A stretch of 12,270 bases of DNA from Candidatus Tariuqbacter arcticus. GTDB lineage: Bacteria > Electryoneota > Tariuqbacteria > Tariuqbacterales > Tariuqbacteraceae. The DNA lies in contig JABMRZ010000008.1 of assembly GCA_013202315.1 (NCBI GenBank), forward strand, positions 1 through 12,270, in the 5' to 3' direction. Shown one piece after another: positions 1 to 8,900 of the stretch. The notes beneath the pieces are model-generated. The model was not told the DNA's origin. It ran no database searches and saw nothing but the letters and a program-made list of their open reading frames with translations. The translations under genes were made by a program, and so were the position numbers. The first letter of the stretch is position 1. Each line of letters begins with the position of its first letter.

Positions 1-153
1 AAAAGTCTGGATTCATTGAATTTGTCATTCTGAACGAAGTGAAGAATCTCCTGTTTATTATGCAATTAATAGGTATCGAGACCCTTCTCTCGAATTGTCG
101 GGATCAGGGTAACACCTTTTCGTAACTTTTGTAAGAGCCTCAAATAAATACAA
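1..153. repeat. Dispersed intergenic repeat fragment, non-coding leader region
   Basis: No credible gene is visible here. The word gtcattctgaacgaagtgaa at about 25-44 is one I recognise from dispersed intergenic repeats in many uncultured bacterial genomes. The stretch also holds a small hairpin, CGAGA (77-81) pairing with TCTCG (88-92) across a 6-base loop, without a following T-run, so it is not a convincing terminator. The outer limits of the repeat cannot be fixed from one copy. A promoter for the glycosyltransferase may lie here, but I cannot pick one with confidence. Confidence 0.5.
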
Positions 154-206
154 AGCCCACAGCCCACAGCCTATAGCCCATAGCCCATAGCCTATAGCCT
201 ATAGCC
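154..206. repeat. Heptanucleotide tandem repeat (AGCCYAY)
   Basis: Seven consecutive 7-base units plus a partial agcc. The units are agcccac twice, agcctat, agcccat twice, then agcctat twice. Only two positions vary, both C/T, so the register is exact. The array ends 23 bases before the glycosyltransferase start and is not part of a reading frame. It looks like a slippage-prone intergenic microsatellite and probably varies in copy number between strains. Confidence 0.9.
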
Positions 207-229
207 AATTAAATGATAAATATACTGAA

Positions 230-1699
230 ATGAATGTAATGATGCAAAACAAAAGCGCATCGATTTCGATTATAATACTCACTGAAAAGGGCGCGGTTCC
301 TGAAAGGAATGTGAATACCGCAATGAAATTGGGCAGGGTGTATTCGATGCACCCGCCAAGCATAACCCCTGCGGTTTCTGCGATGGTCGAACACATTCCG
401 GCTGTGCCGTCGATACCAGCGGCGCTCAACCAAATCATCACTTCTTGCCAAACCGAATTCCTGATAATCATCACCGATGATATGGAGCTCAATGGAAACA
501 TCCCTGAATTATTGCGGAATGTTCCGAAAGCGGCAGGACTAATATATGGCGATTATTTGGAATTGGCGGAAGGACAACTCGCCGTGAAAAGGACATACAA
601 AGGTCCCGAAGATATCACCGAGCGGGCGGAATTGGGGCGGGCGATGATTTATCGAGTCGAAGCCCTCAAAGAAGCCGGGGGCTGGGATGAATCGCTGAAA
701 TACGCTTATGACTATGATTTGCGTTTGAAGCTCGCCGAAAGCGGTCAGATTCACTATATAGACGCCGCCGTTTGCATAATTTACCCCGAATCTTCTGAAG
801 AAAGTAAAGCGGACAAGCTGTTCTTCCCCGGCAAAGGTAAATATGGCGGTTTCTCCTACTTGTTTATGGAACCGGAAGAAGAACGGGAAATCGAAACCGT
901 TTTTATGAACAGCTTGAAGCGGCGAGGGGCATTACTCGAAGGCGATGCACCGCCGATGAAGCCGGAACCGCTGATATCGCCCGCCGTTTCGGTCATCACC
1001 CCGGTATTCAACCGGGAAAAGTTCATCGGAAAAGCGATTGAAAGCGTCTTAAGCGGGAAGTTCCGGGATTTCGAATATATCATCATCGACAACGGTTCCA
1101 CCGACGGGACGCGAGAAGTGGTGGAAAGATACACTTCCGACCCGCGCATCAGATTAATCCGCAATGATGTGAACCGAATCGCTATTTCCTTGAATATCGG
1201 GCTGAAAGAGGCCCGGGGTAAATATATTTCCCAACTCGATTCTGATGATCTATACATCCCCGATACTTTAAAAAGTATGATCGCTTTTATGGAAGAGACG
1301 AATTGCGCGCTGGGAATTTCATATTATTCCTTGATTGACGAAGAGGGGGACGATCTGCCGGAATTCGGGGTCATCAAGCACGCAGAGTATTCCCGCAACA
1401 ACATTTTGCGGGTGGATGGCGCGGGGGCGGTGAGGGTCTGGCGGAAGTCGGCTATGCTCGAATTCGGCGGATTCGATGAAGGGGAATTGTGCGATTACGG
1501 CGAAGATTACGATTTGGTCTTGAAAGTGGGTGAAAAGTATCGGGTGGGAAGGGTGAGGGAAGTTCTCTATAAATACCGCCGCCACCCCGACAATTCCGAC
1601 ATCAAGCGCGACCCGCTGTTCAAACTGCGGAATAAGAACCTGGCGCGGGAACGGGCGCTGGGGAGGAGGAGTGTAATGAATGTTGAGGCAATCACATAA
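230..1699 (+). CDS. Two-module family 2 glycosyltransferase
   Basis: Predicted cytoplasmic GT-A fold glycosyltransferase that would move a sugar from a nucleotide-sugar donor to an envelope glycan or lipid acceptor; the sugar and acceptor cannot be read. Residues about 253-475 form a complete GT2 domain: VSVITPVFN at its start, the nucleotide-binding Asp in IDNGSTDGT (D287), the metal-binding DSDD (337-340) and a catalytic-type GED at 424-426. Residues about 8-200 are a second, diverged GT-A-like module with TDD at 82-84 and the segment GGWDESLKYAYDYDLRLKL, which parallels GGFDEGELCDYGEDYDLVLKV in the second module. The 489-residue length fits a two-module enzyme. No membrane segments are seen. 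The ATG at 230 has no clear Shine-Dalgarno site, and in-frame ATGs at 239 and 242 are alternatives. A sampled 60-base stretch (961-1020) is 60% GC, unlike the next gene. Confidence 0.88.
   Translation: MNVMMQNKSASISIIILTEKGAVPERNVNTAMKLGRVYSMHPPSITPAVSAMVEHIPAVPSIPAALNQIITSCQTEFLIIITDDMELNGNIPELLRNVPKAAGLIYGDYLELAEGQLAVKRTYKGPEDITERAELGRAMIYRVEALKEAGGWDESLKYAYDYDLRLKLAESGQIHYIDAAVCIIYPESSEESKADKLFFPGKGKYGGFSYLFMEPEEEREIETVFMNSLKRRGALLEGDAPPMKPEPLISPAVSVITPVFNREKFIGKAIESVLSGKFRDFEYIIIDNGSTDGTREVVERYTSDPRIRLIRNDVNRIAISLNIGLKEARGKYISQLDSDDLYIPDTLKSMIAFMEETNCALGISYYSLIDEEGDDLPEFGVIKHAEYSRNNILRVDGAGAVRVWRKSAMLEFGGFDEGELCDYGEDYDLVLKVGEKYRVGRVREVLYKYRRHPDNSDIKRDPLFKLRNKNLARERALGRRSVMNVEAIT
1662..1684 (+). 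promoter_or_regulatory. Stranded Shine-Dalgarno-like site with an ATG at the end of the glycosyltransferase
   Basis: GGAGGAGGAG at 1662-1671 lies 8 bases before an ATG at 1680. That ATG opens only a 12-codon frame (M-L-R-Q...) ending at about 1718, so it drives no gene now. The ATPase gene at 4841 also begins ATG-TT, encodes M-L first, and has no good site of its own. This may be the ATPase gene's former translation start, left behind when the helicase was inserted. It may equally be ordinary coding sequence (arginine and glycine codons). Confidence 0.35.
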
Positions 1700-1724
1700 A
1701 ATAAAATACAAGGAGTAATAAGAC

Positions 1725-4700
1725 ATGAGTCCAACATTTTCGATAGGAGAGAGGGTAATTGTAAGAGCTTACAGAAATAAGATAGGAATAATTGTTGGTC
1801 AACCTAAAGAACAGAGAGGCAGACTATTTTATTCTGTGTCTTTTGATCCGGCCCAAGAAGCTTCTTATTACACCGAAAGCTCATTAGAAAAGTATTTACC
1901 ACCAAGATCTGTAGAACAATTATTAAAAAGAAATGAATTTTCCGATGTTGAAGACTTCTTGCAGACAATAATTTATAAGAAACTTGAGAAGCCTTTGTCT
2001 GACAATATCTATACCTTTTACGCTTCAAGAACAGAGTTTCAAGTTCATCAGTTTAAACCAGTCCTTAAATTTCTGAGCTCAAATAAGCAAAGACTTCTAC
2101 TGGCGGATGAAGTTGGATTAGGAAAGACTATCGAAGCCGGTATAATAATTACTGAGATGTCCGCTCGTTTAGGAGAGTTATCGAGGGTTTTAATTGTATG
2201 TCCTTCTATGTTAACTGATAAATGGGAAGAGGAGATGCAAAAAAGGTTTGGCTTAAGATTTACAGTAATGAAAAAATTGGATTTTAGTAAGTTCTTACAA
2301 AGATATAAAAACTATGGTGAGGCTGAGAGGATTAAAACTATTGTATCACTTCAAACTTTGCGATCAAAGGAAATGATTGACGAAATTAGGTCTATTGAAC
2401 CCCACTTTGATATTGTTGTTATGGATGAAGCACATTATTTACGAAATCCTGAAACATATAGTAGTGAACTTGGTGAGGTTTTATCAAGTTTAGCTGATGC
2501 GATGCTTTTTTTATCAGCTACACCTCTGCAAATAGGAACGCCTGACCTTTTCAATCTTCTACGATTACTTATTCCTGAAGAATTTTCAGATTTCGCTTTA
2601 TTTCAGAGGGTTATCGAACCAAATGAATATATTAATATTGCTCAGCGAAAATTATATGATCCAATATCAGCGCTCGAATCACTAAGGCAAGTAGAAAAAA
2701 CTTCTCAAAGGGATAGGTTTATTAAAAATTCTTTTTATAATGAAGCAGTAGAGTTGCTTAGTAATAATAGAAAATTGACTCATGAACAAGCAATTCACAT
2801 GCAAAAATTACTTATTGAACTAAATTGCTTATCATATGTGTTTACAAGAACAAAAAAACGGGATGTTGAAGTTCAATTTCCAGTTAGAGAAGCAAGAGTA
2901 ATTCGAGTTGAGTTCACACCACCCGAGATGAAATTCTATAATGCTGTCACTAAATTTGTGTCTGAGAATTTTACAGCAAACTATGGATCCAGACAAGGAA
3001 TTTCATTTGCAGTTATAATGCCTCAAAGGCAAATAGCAAGTTGTATTCAAGCTATGAGAGTTAAATATAAAAAAGAAGTTGAAGATGGAGTAATAAAAGC
3101 GCCATCTAAAGATAATGGGGATATGCCTGATTCTTCATTGGACAGTGGTTCAAATTGGAAGCTTAAAAACAGAGAAATATCTTCAATAAAAAGACTATTA
3201 GAAATTGCAAATAAAATTGGTAATATTGACACAAAATTTGATATGTTTTTAGAAACATTGCGTGAACTCGAAAGAGAAGACTCAAAAGCAAAGATAATGG
3301 TATTTGCATACTTTAAATCAACTTTAGATTATTTAAAGAAAAAACTTGAAGCAACCGAATATAATGGAAAAGTTGCTTTAATTCATGGTGATATAATTAA
3401 AAAAACAAGACTTAAAATAATTGATAAATTCCGACAATCAAATAAGATAAAAATCCTACTATCTTCCGAAGTTGGCGGTGAAGGCTTAGATTTTGAATTT
3501 TGTAATGTAATATTTAATTATGATTTACCCTGGAACCCAATGAGGGTAGAACAACGTATTGGGAGACTTGACCGTTATGGTCAACAGCATGAAAAAATCC
3601 TTATTTATAACTTCTCAATGATAGGTACAATTGATGATGAAATATTAAACAGATTATATCGCAGAATAAATATCTTTGAGAAATATATTGGAGATTTAGA
3701 GGCTATTTTAGGTGATGAGATTACAAGGTTAAATAGAGAGATGTTTAATACGAATCTCACTGAACAACAGAGAATTGAAAAGATTAATAGGGCAGCTGAA
3801 AATATTTTAAGAAGAAAGGAAGAATTAGAGCGTTTTGAACAAGAATGCCAAAAATTTATAGGTCAAGATGAATACTTCAATCAAGAAATTACAAGGATTA
3901 AAGAGAATAAACGGTTCATTACTCCTGAAGAAGTTAAATTTTTTATAGAGTTCTTTCTTAAAAAAAATTATCGAAATACAACCTTACGACCCCCTAAAAG
4001 TGGCAGAGAAAATGTATTCGTTCTCAATAGTGATGATAGTTTTAAAATATTTGTCAGACAATATTCGACTCAGAGCGAGAATACAATAGAATTAGAGGAA
4101 AAATTATCTTATGATGGCGGATTTCAGTTAACTTTTAATGCACAAGAAGCATGTAAAGATAGATCTTTAGAATTTGTAACAATCCATCATCCAATAATAA
4201 AAGCAATAAAAAGATATTATGATAAAAATATACAAAACTTGCATACAACTGCACAATTTCGCCTAACGGGAGATAGTAAATATCAAGGAAAGTATATATT
4301 TTTCTTGTATTTATTAGAAAAAAATGCTTTAAAGAAAGATTTCGTCCTAATACCAATACTTGTCAATTTGGAAAATGATAAAGAACACATATATGACAAA
4401 ATTTGTGATTGGTTCTTATCTGAGGTCGTTAAGGCGAAACCTATTGATGATTTAAATATCATTATTTATAACGAGGAAAGAGTTGAATCTGCATCCAAAA
4501 AGGCAGGAGAATATTTAGGAATAATTAGAGAAGATGAGGAAAAAAAGCTTAAAAGAAATAACGATACATTAGTTAACAACCAAATTGAGAGTGTGAAACA
4601 AGCAGCTATTATAAAAATAAATAAAGCAAAAGAAATTATTAGAAAACTTATTGAGGAAAATGGCAAAACTGAGGAAGATCCAATAGTAAAGCTACATCGT

Positions 4701-4817
4701 GGAAGAATAAGAAATATTACAAGTGACACTGAACAAAAAGTAAGAGAATTTGAGCAAAGAAGGTCCGTTTCTGTAAGTTTTATTCTCGTTGCAGGTGGAG
4801 TTGTAGAAATCAAGTAA
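1725..4817 (+). CDS. SNF2/RapA-family DEAD/DEAH-box helicase (DrmD/DpdE-like architecture)
   Basis: ATP-driven double-stranded DNA translocase or remodeller of helicase superfamily 2. An SH3/Tudor-like beta segment (about residues 5-60, FSIGERVIV) precedes the motor. Motor motifs are all intact: DEVGLGKT (128-135, Walker A), a VCPSMLTDKW segment (motif Ia), DEAH (234-237), SAT (264-266), SSEVGGEGLD (580-589, motif V) and QRIGRLDR (610-617, arginine finger). A charged coiled-coil stretch follows at about 640-715, then a RapA-C-like region with HHP at 821-823 and another coiled coil ending in AGGVVEIK. The start has a good AAGGAG at 1710-1715, nine bases upstream. A sampled 60-base stretch (2701-2760) is 28% GC against about 60% in the flanking genes, and codons end mostly in A/T, which indicates recent transfer. 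Similar proteins occur in DISARM and Dpd defence loci and as housekeeping RapA; here there is no methylase, nuclease or Dpd partner. The family is sure; a defence role is inference. Confidence 0.9.
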   Translation: MSPTFSIGERVIVRAYRNKIGIIVGQPKEQRGRLFYSVSFDPAQEASYYTESSLEKYLPPRSVEQLLKRNEFSDVEDFLQTIIYKKLEKPLSDNIYTFYASRTEFQVHQFKPVLKFLSSNKQRLLLADEVGLGKTIEAGIIITEMSARLGELSRVLIVCPSMLTDKWEEEMQKRFGLRFTVMKKLDFSKFLQRYKNYGEAERIKTIVSLQTLRSKEMIDEIRSIEPHFDIVVMDEAHYLRNPETYSSELGEVLSSLADAMLFLSATPLQIGTPDLFNLLRLLIPEEFSDFALFQRVIEPNEYINIAQRKLYDPISALESLRQVEKTSQRDRFIKNSFYNEAVELLSNNRKLTHEQAIHMQKLLIELNCLSYVFTRTKKRDVEVQFPVREARVIRVEFTPPEMKFYNAVTKFVSENFTANYGSRQGISFAVIMPQRQIASCIQAMRVKYKKEVEDGVIKAPSKDNGDMPDSSLDSGSNWKLKNREISSIKRLLEIANKIGNIDTKFDMFLETLRELEREDSKAKIMVFAYFKSTLDYLKKKLEATEYNGKVALIHGDIIKKTRLKIIDKFRQSNKIKILLSSEVGGEGLDFEFCNVIFNYDLPWNPMRVEQRIGRLDRYGQQHEKILIYNFSMIGTIDDEILNRLYRRINIFEKYIGDLEAILGDEITRLNREMFNTNLTEQQRIEKINRAAENILRRKEELERFEQECQKFIGQDEYFNQEITRIKENKRFITPEEVKFFIEFFLKKNYRNTTLRPPKSGRENVFVLNSDDSFKIFVRQYSTQSENTIELEEKLSYDGGFQLTFNAQEACKDRSLEFVTIHHPIIKAIKRYYDKNIQNLHTTAQFRLTGDSKYQGKYIFFLYLLEKNALKKDFVLIPILVNLENDKEHIYDKICDWFLSEVVKAKPIDDLNIIIYNEERVESASKKAGEYLGIIREDEEKKLKRNNDTLVNNQIESVKQAAIIKINKAKEIIRKLIEENGKTEEDPIVKLHRGRIRNITSDTEQKVREFEQRRSVSVSFILVAGGVVEIK

Positions 4818-4840
4818 CGATATCAATTGGAATATTGTAA

Positions 4841-5749
4841 ATGTTAGACTACTACATCGGCATCGATTGCGGCGGCACTAAAACTGAAGCGGTACTGTGC
4901 GACCCGGGTTATAATATCATCACCCGCAGCCGCTTCGAGGGGTTGAACCTGAGAGGATTGAACCCCAATATCGCCGCCGCGCTTGTGAAAAAGATAATCG
5001 AAGATTTGACCTATCAAGCGGGGATGCTGCCCTATCATATAACCCTGACCGTGCTCGCCGCCGCCGGTGGAGGAGACCCCGAAATTCGCAGTCAAGTCGA
5101 ATACTCCTTGAAAGGCTATATGCCCACTCAGCCGGTGAAGGTCATCACCGACGCCGAAGCCGCGCTGGCAGGGGCTTTCAAGGGAGAACCGGGTATTGTC
5201 ATCATCGCCGGAACCGGGTCTATCGCATGGGGGAAGGATTCGGCGGGTGAAATCGCCCGCGCCGGAGGGTATGGATATATCCTGGGCGATGAAGGCTCCG
5301 GCTTCTGGATGGGGCGCGAAGCTCTGAAGCGATGTCTGGACGCTCATCACCGTAGCGAGCGAATTCCCCTGACAGCGAAAATCTGCGAACTATGGGGGCT
5401 GGAATACATTTCCGATACGGTCAATATGGTATATGAATCTGAGAAACCCGCCGCCAAAACCGCTGAAATTGCGCCCTTGATTTTTCAAGCGGCTGAATCC
5501 GGGGATGATTCAGCCTCGGAAATAATCGCTTCTGCGGGCGAAGCGCTGGGGAAAATTGCGAAAACCCTGGCGGACAAATTAGCCTTTGAAGGCTTAATTA
5601 AAGTCTGTTTATCAGGCGGGCTGTCAAAGCAAAGGCGTGCGCTTGAACCTCACATACTGAAACACCTCATCAGCGGAAAATTTGAGATAGTTTCCCCCGC
5701 TTATGAACCGGCGATAGGAGCGGTTATACACAGCAGGGGAATGGATTGA
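4841..5749 (+). CDS. BadF/BadG/BcrA/BcrD-type ATPase, probable N-acetylglucosamine kinase
   Basis: Member of the ASKHA (actin/hexokinase/Hsp70) fold in the BadF family. At 302 residues it matches the single-domain NAGK-like kinases, which phosphorylate GlcNAc at C6 in amino-sugar salvage or cell-wall recycling. Visible motifs are the phosphate-1 loop IGIDCGGTKTE (residues 6-16), the likely catalytic D104 in ITDAEAALAGA, phosphate-2 AGTGSIAWG (G124-T125-G126-S127), the family signature LGDEGSGFWMG (148-158), and the adenosine motif LSGGL (S258-G259-G260). No cysteine cluster of the kind that ligates iron-sulfur in benzoyl-CoA or dehydratase activators is seen, which favours the sugar-kinase branch. 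Upstream of the ATG there is no clear Shine-Dalgarno site. It is GC-rich (63% in 5161-5220), like the glycosyltransferase, suggesting the two were neighbours before the helicase arrived. The exact substrate is not provable from sequence. Confidence 0.85.
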   Translation: MLDYYIGIDCGGTKTEAVLCDPGYNIITRSRFEGLNLRGLNPNIAAALVKKIIEDLTYQAGMLPYHITLTVLAAAGGGDPEIRSQVEYSLKGYMPTQPVKVITDAEAALAGAFKGEPGIVIIAGTGSIAWGKDSAGEIARAGGYGYILGDEGSGFWMGREALKRCLDAHHRSERIPLTAKICELWGLEYISDTVNMVYESEKPAAKTAEIAPLIFQAAESGDDSASEIIASAGEALGKIAKTLADKLAFEGLIKVCLSGGLSKQRRALEPHILKHLISGKFEIVSPAYEPAIGAVIHSRGMD

Positions 5750-5856
5750 AATTTCGGCGTGGTGTCATAGACCTACCCTTACTCCTCCTTTAATCAGCCT
5801 TTCCAGCGGTAATACACAATCACTTGCACTTCAACTATCATCCCTCCTTTATTTCT

Positions 5857-5885
5857 TTGCTTTATTTCCTGAAAAAGATTATATT
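5857..5885 (+). promoter_or_regulatory. Possible promoter for the C25-like gene
   Basis: TTGCTT at 5857-5862 and TATATT at 5880-5885 are separated by exactly 17 bases, a sigma-70-type layout 46 bases before the ATG at 5932. It lies in a 182-base gap after the ATPase gene, where a new transcription unit would be expected to begin. If the host uses a Bacteroidetes-type promoter, this match would be fortuitous. Confidence 0.35.
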
Positions 5886-5903
5886 TAAGAATGCAAGCAA
5901 TTT

Positions 5904-5931
5904 CACCATAGAGATACGGAGACACTGAGAT
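5904..5931 (+). repeat. Dispersed repeat copy that supplies the ribosome-binding site of the C25-like gene
   Basis: The segment caccatagagatacggaga... resembles gccacagagaacacagag at 12043-12060 and belongs to a family of GA-rich 'cacagaga' intergenic repeats. It ends directly at the ATG at 5932, and its ggaga (5918-5922) sits nine bases before that ATG, so it probably acts as the Shine-Dalgarno site. Confidence 0.5.
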
Positions 5932-8900
5932 ATGAGACGCCTAACTTTTACAACCGTAATGCTTTTAATTCAAGCCTCAATCCTGTTATCCACCCCATCC
6001 GTTCACACCCCCGACAAAGATTATCGACTTACCATCCTTGAAAGCGACCGTTCTCACCTGAAAATTCGCTTCCAAATCACCGACTATCGTTTGACGGATA
6101 TTATCATAGGCGGAGAATTATGCAGACATATAGAGGTCAACGGCTTGGGGGAAAATATAACTCCCGGGCATCCGCGAATCCCCCTGCTGTCCACCCCCTT
6201 CATACTGCCGGATGATTACGGCGCTGATGTTAAGATATTGAGAGTGGAACGAACCTTCATCGAAGATGTTCTGCTGGAACCCAATATCGGGGAGGAAGGT
6301 TCTGCGTTTTCCGGCTTCGTCGAGATTATAGAACGGTCTGTCTATGATGGGGAATTAGTCTACCCGGAGGATATAGCATCCGTCTCCCGGCCGGTAATAG
6401 CTCGGAACCTGCGCATTGCGGCTTTGAACCTGGCGCCATTTATGTATCATCCCCGGTCGAGGCGGCTGGAAATCATCACCGAATTGGAGCTCGAAATCGT
6501 TTTCCGCCCCGGCGAAGGTGAAAATCCCATTACAAGTAGTAGGACGATACCTTCTTCATCGTTCAAGGAAGTATTTGCAAGTGAACTGATTAATCCCCTA
6601 CTTATGGACGACCACGGCGAAGAATTCGGAAATGGGGAGTATTTATTCATCCTTCCCGACAGTTCGCTTCAGGGCATCGTTCAGCCGCTGGTGGACTGGA
6701 AACTTCAACGAGGTTTCCCGGTCACCGTATCCTATTTGGATGAAATCGGTTCCAGCATCAGGGATTTGTGGGATTACTTGTATGACTGCTACTATAATTG
6801 GGAGAGCCCTCCGGAATATGTCCTGCTGGTGGGGGATATAGACGGGTCGATTGCGATACCGGCTTTCTATTATCAGACTTCGCCGGAAGACAGCTTCCCC
6901 AGTGATTATGAATACACCTTGTTGGAAGGTGATGACTATTTCCCCGATTTGCAAATCGGGCGCATCTCGGTGCGGAATGAGGATGAACTCGGCGCCGTCG
7001 TCAACAAGATATTAAGTTACGAAATCAATCCCGATATGTCGGGCGTCAATTGGTTTGAACATGCCCTCTTAGCCGCCGATACCAGCGCTCAACAGTCGCT
7101 GTCGGTGATGCAATGGGCGAAATGGTTGATGTTTGAGAACGGATATGAATACATCGACTCGGTCTACTATTATTCCTATATGCCGACCTATCAGACCGCC
7201 GCCGCTTTGAATCAAGGCGTAGGCATCCTGAATTTCCGCGGATGGGGAGATTGGGGCGGTTGGAACGCCGATGATATTCAATCGTTGACCAATGGCGGTA
7301 AAATGCCGCTGGTATTCGGCTGCGCAGGGGGGACGAACGCATTGAATCAGACCGAATCAATTGGCGAAGCGTGGCTGAGAAGCGGCACACCCACTCAGCC
7401 GCAAGCGGGGATCGCCTGCATTGGTCCGGCGGCGGTTGATACTTGGAGCAAATGGGACGGGACATTGGATCAAGGGCTGGTGTGGGGTCTGCATATTGAT
7501 AACATATACCGGCTTTCGCCCCTGCTTAACCGGGCGAAGTTTGAATTATGGCTGAATTTCCCCTGGAACCGGGGCCCGGGGGGAACTACCAATTCGGTGG
7601 AATGCTACTACTACGCCTACAATATACTGGGCGATCCGGGCTTGTCAATTTGGACGGCGCGCCCGGAAATCATAACCATAATCCACCCGGACAGCATTCC
7701 CTTGGGCCAGAATTACATTGAAATCACCGTTTCGACTCCACCATTGTCCTTGAGCGGAGCCTACGCGGCGTTAGTCAAAGATGACGAAATCATCAGTTAC
7801 GGCTACACCGACGGAAACGGGAATTTGACCCTTCCCTTCACCGTTTCCGACGAAGGGGAAATGACTTTAACAGTCAGCGCCCAGAACATTGTTCCATACA
7901 GCGCAATAATTCCGGTGATAGAATCACCCGCCTTTCTCAGTTGCGTAGGAATCGAAGTCGATGATGACAATTTGGGTTCCAGTTCAGGGAACGGAGACGG
8001 CGTCCTAAATCCCGGCGAAACAGTGGAATTGACCGTCAGCCTGCAGAATTTCGGCGCCTCACCCCTGCAAAGCGTTTGGGCGACTTTGGGATGCGATGAT
8101 TCTTTAGTGACATTCCCGGTTCAGACCCAGCCCTTCGGTGATATTGAACCTTGGGGAATCGGGGAGAATCCCGCTCCCTTCGTGATGAACCTCAACAGCG
8201 CCGCTCAATATACCGGAATCACGGTTACCGTAGAAGCGGCGGACACTCAAGGTGGAATATATAATTCGGAATATCAAATAGCGGTTGAAGCGCCCGCAGT
8301 TGAGCTGACCCAAATGTCTCTGCCCAACGCGTCATCGGACACACTGCTTATGCCGGGGGAAAATTCCGATATCATCCTCGAACTGCTAAATTCCGGCGGG
8401 TATGGCTGGAATGAATTGACCTGCACCGCTCAATCCGGGCTGGAAGGAGCGGTATTGGACGATTCGATATCGGTCTTTCCAGCCTGCGCGCCGGGGAGCA
8501 TAGTTACAAATGAACTTGACCCGCTTCATATTAGCGTTGATCCTATGCTGTTCCCGGGGTTTCAAGCTCCATTGACCTTCATTTTCCAGGGGGATGGAGG
8601 GTGGACCGATACAGCGACTGTGACGGTCGCTATCGGCGTTCCCTCAGTGTTCGACCCGGTGGTGCCTATGGACAACTACGGATATTACTGCTTCGGCAGC
8701 ACCGATGTGGCTTACGACAACGCTCCTGATTATCAATGGCGCGAAATCGACCCGGATTATGGCGGTCCCGGCGAGGTTATACCCCTCGTCGATGAACTGC
8801 CCTTCCGGGGCGGCAGCGAGATACTCCAACTGCCCGCCGATTTCCATTTTCAGCATTACGGGGAAGTATTCGATCAGATAACCGTATGTTCCAACGGCTG

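Noticed and set aside
154..206. CRISPR-like array
   Set aside because: Units are 7 bases long with no spacers; it is a simple tandem repeat, and no cas gene is present.
1725..4817. Complete DISARM or Dpd defence system
   Set aside because: No DNA methylase, DrmA/B/C, DpdA-type transglycosylase or other partner gene is in the window; only a helicase of similar architecture.
4818..4840. Terminator between the helicase and ATPase genes
   Set aside because: Only a weak 4-base-pair stem (caat/attg) with no T-run.
4844..5350. 168-residue minus-strand open frame
   Set aside because: Antisense shadow of the ATPase gene, whose own frame shows all family motifs.
7046..7465. 139-residue minus-strand open frame within the C25-like gene
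   Set aside because: Arg/Ser/Pro-rich composition typical of an antisense shadow in GC-rich coding DNA.
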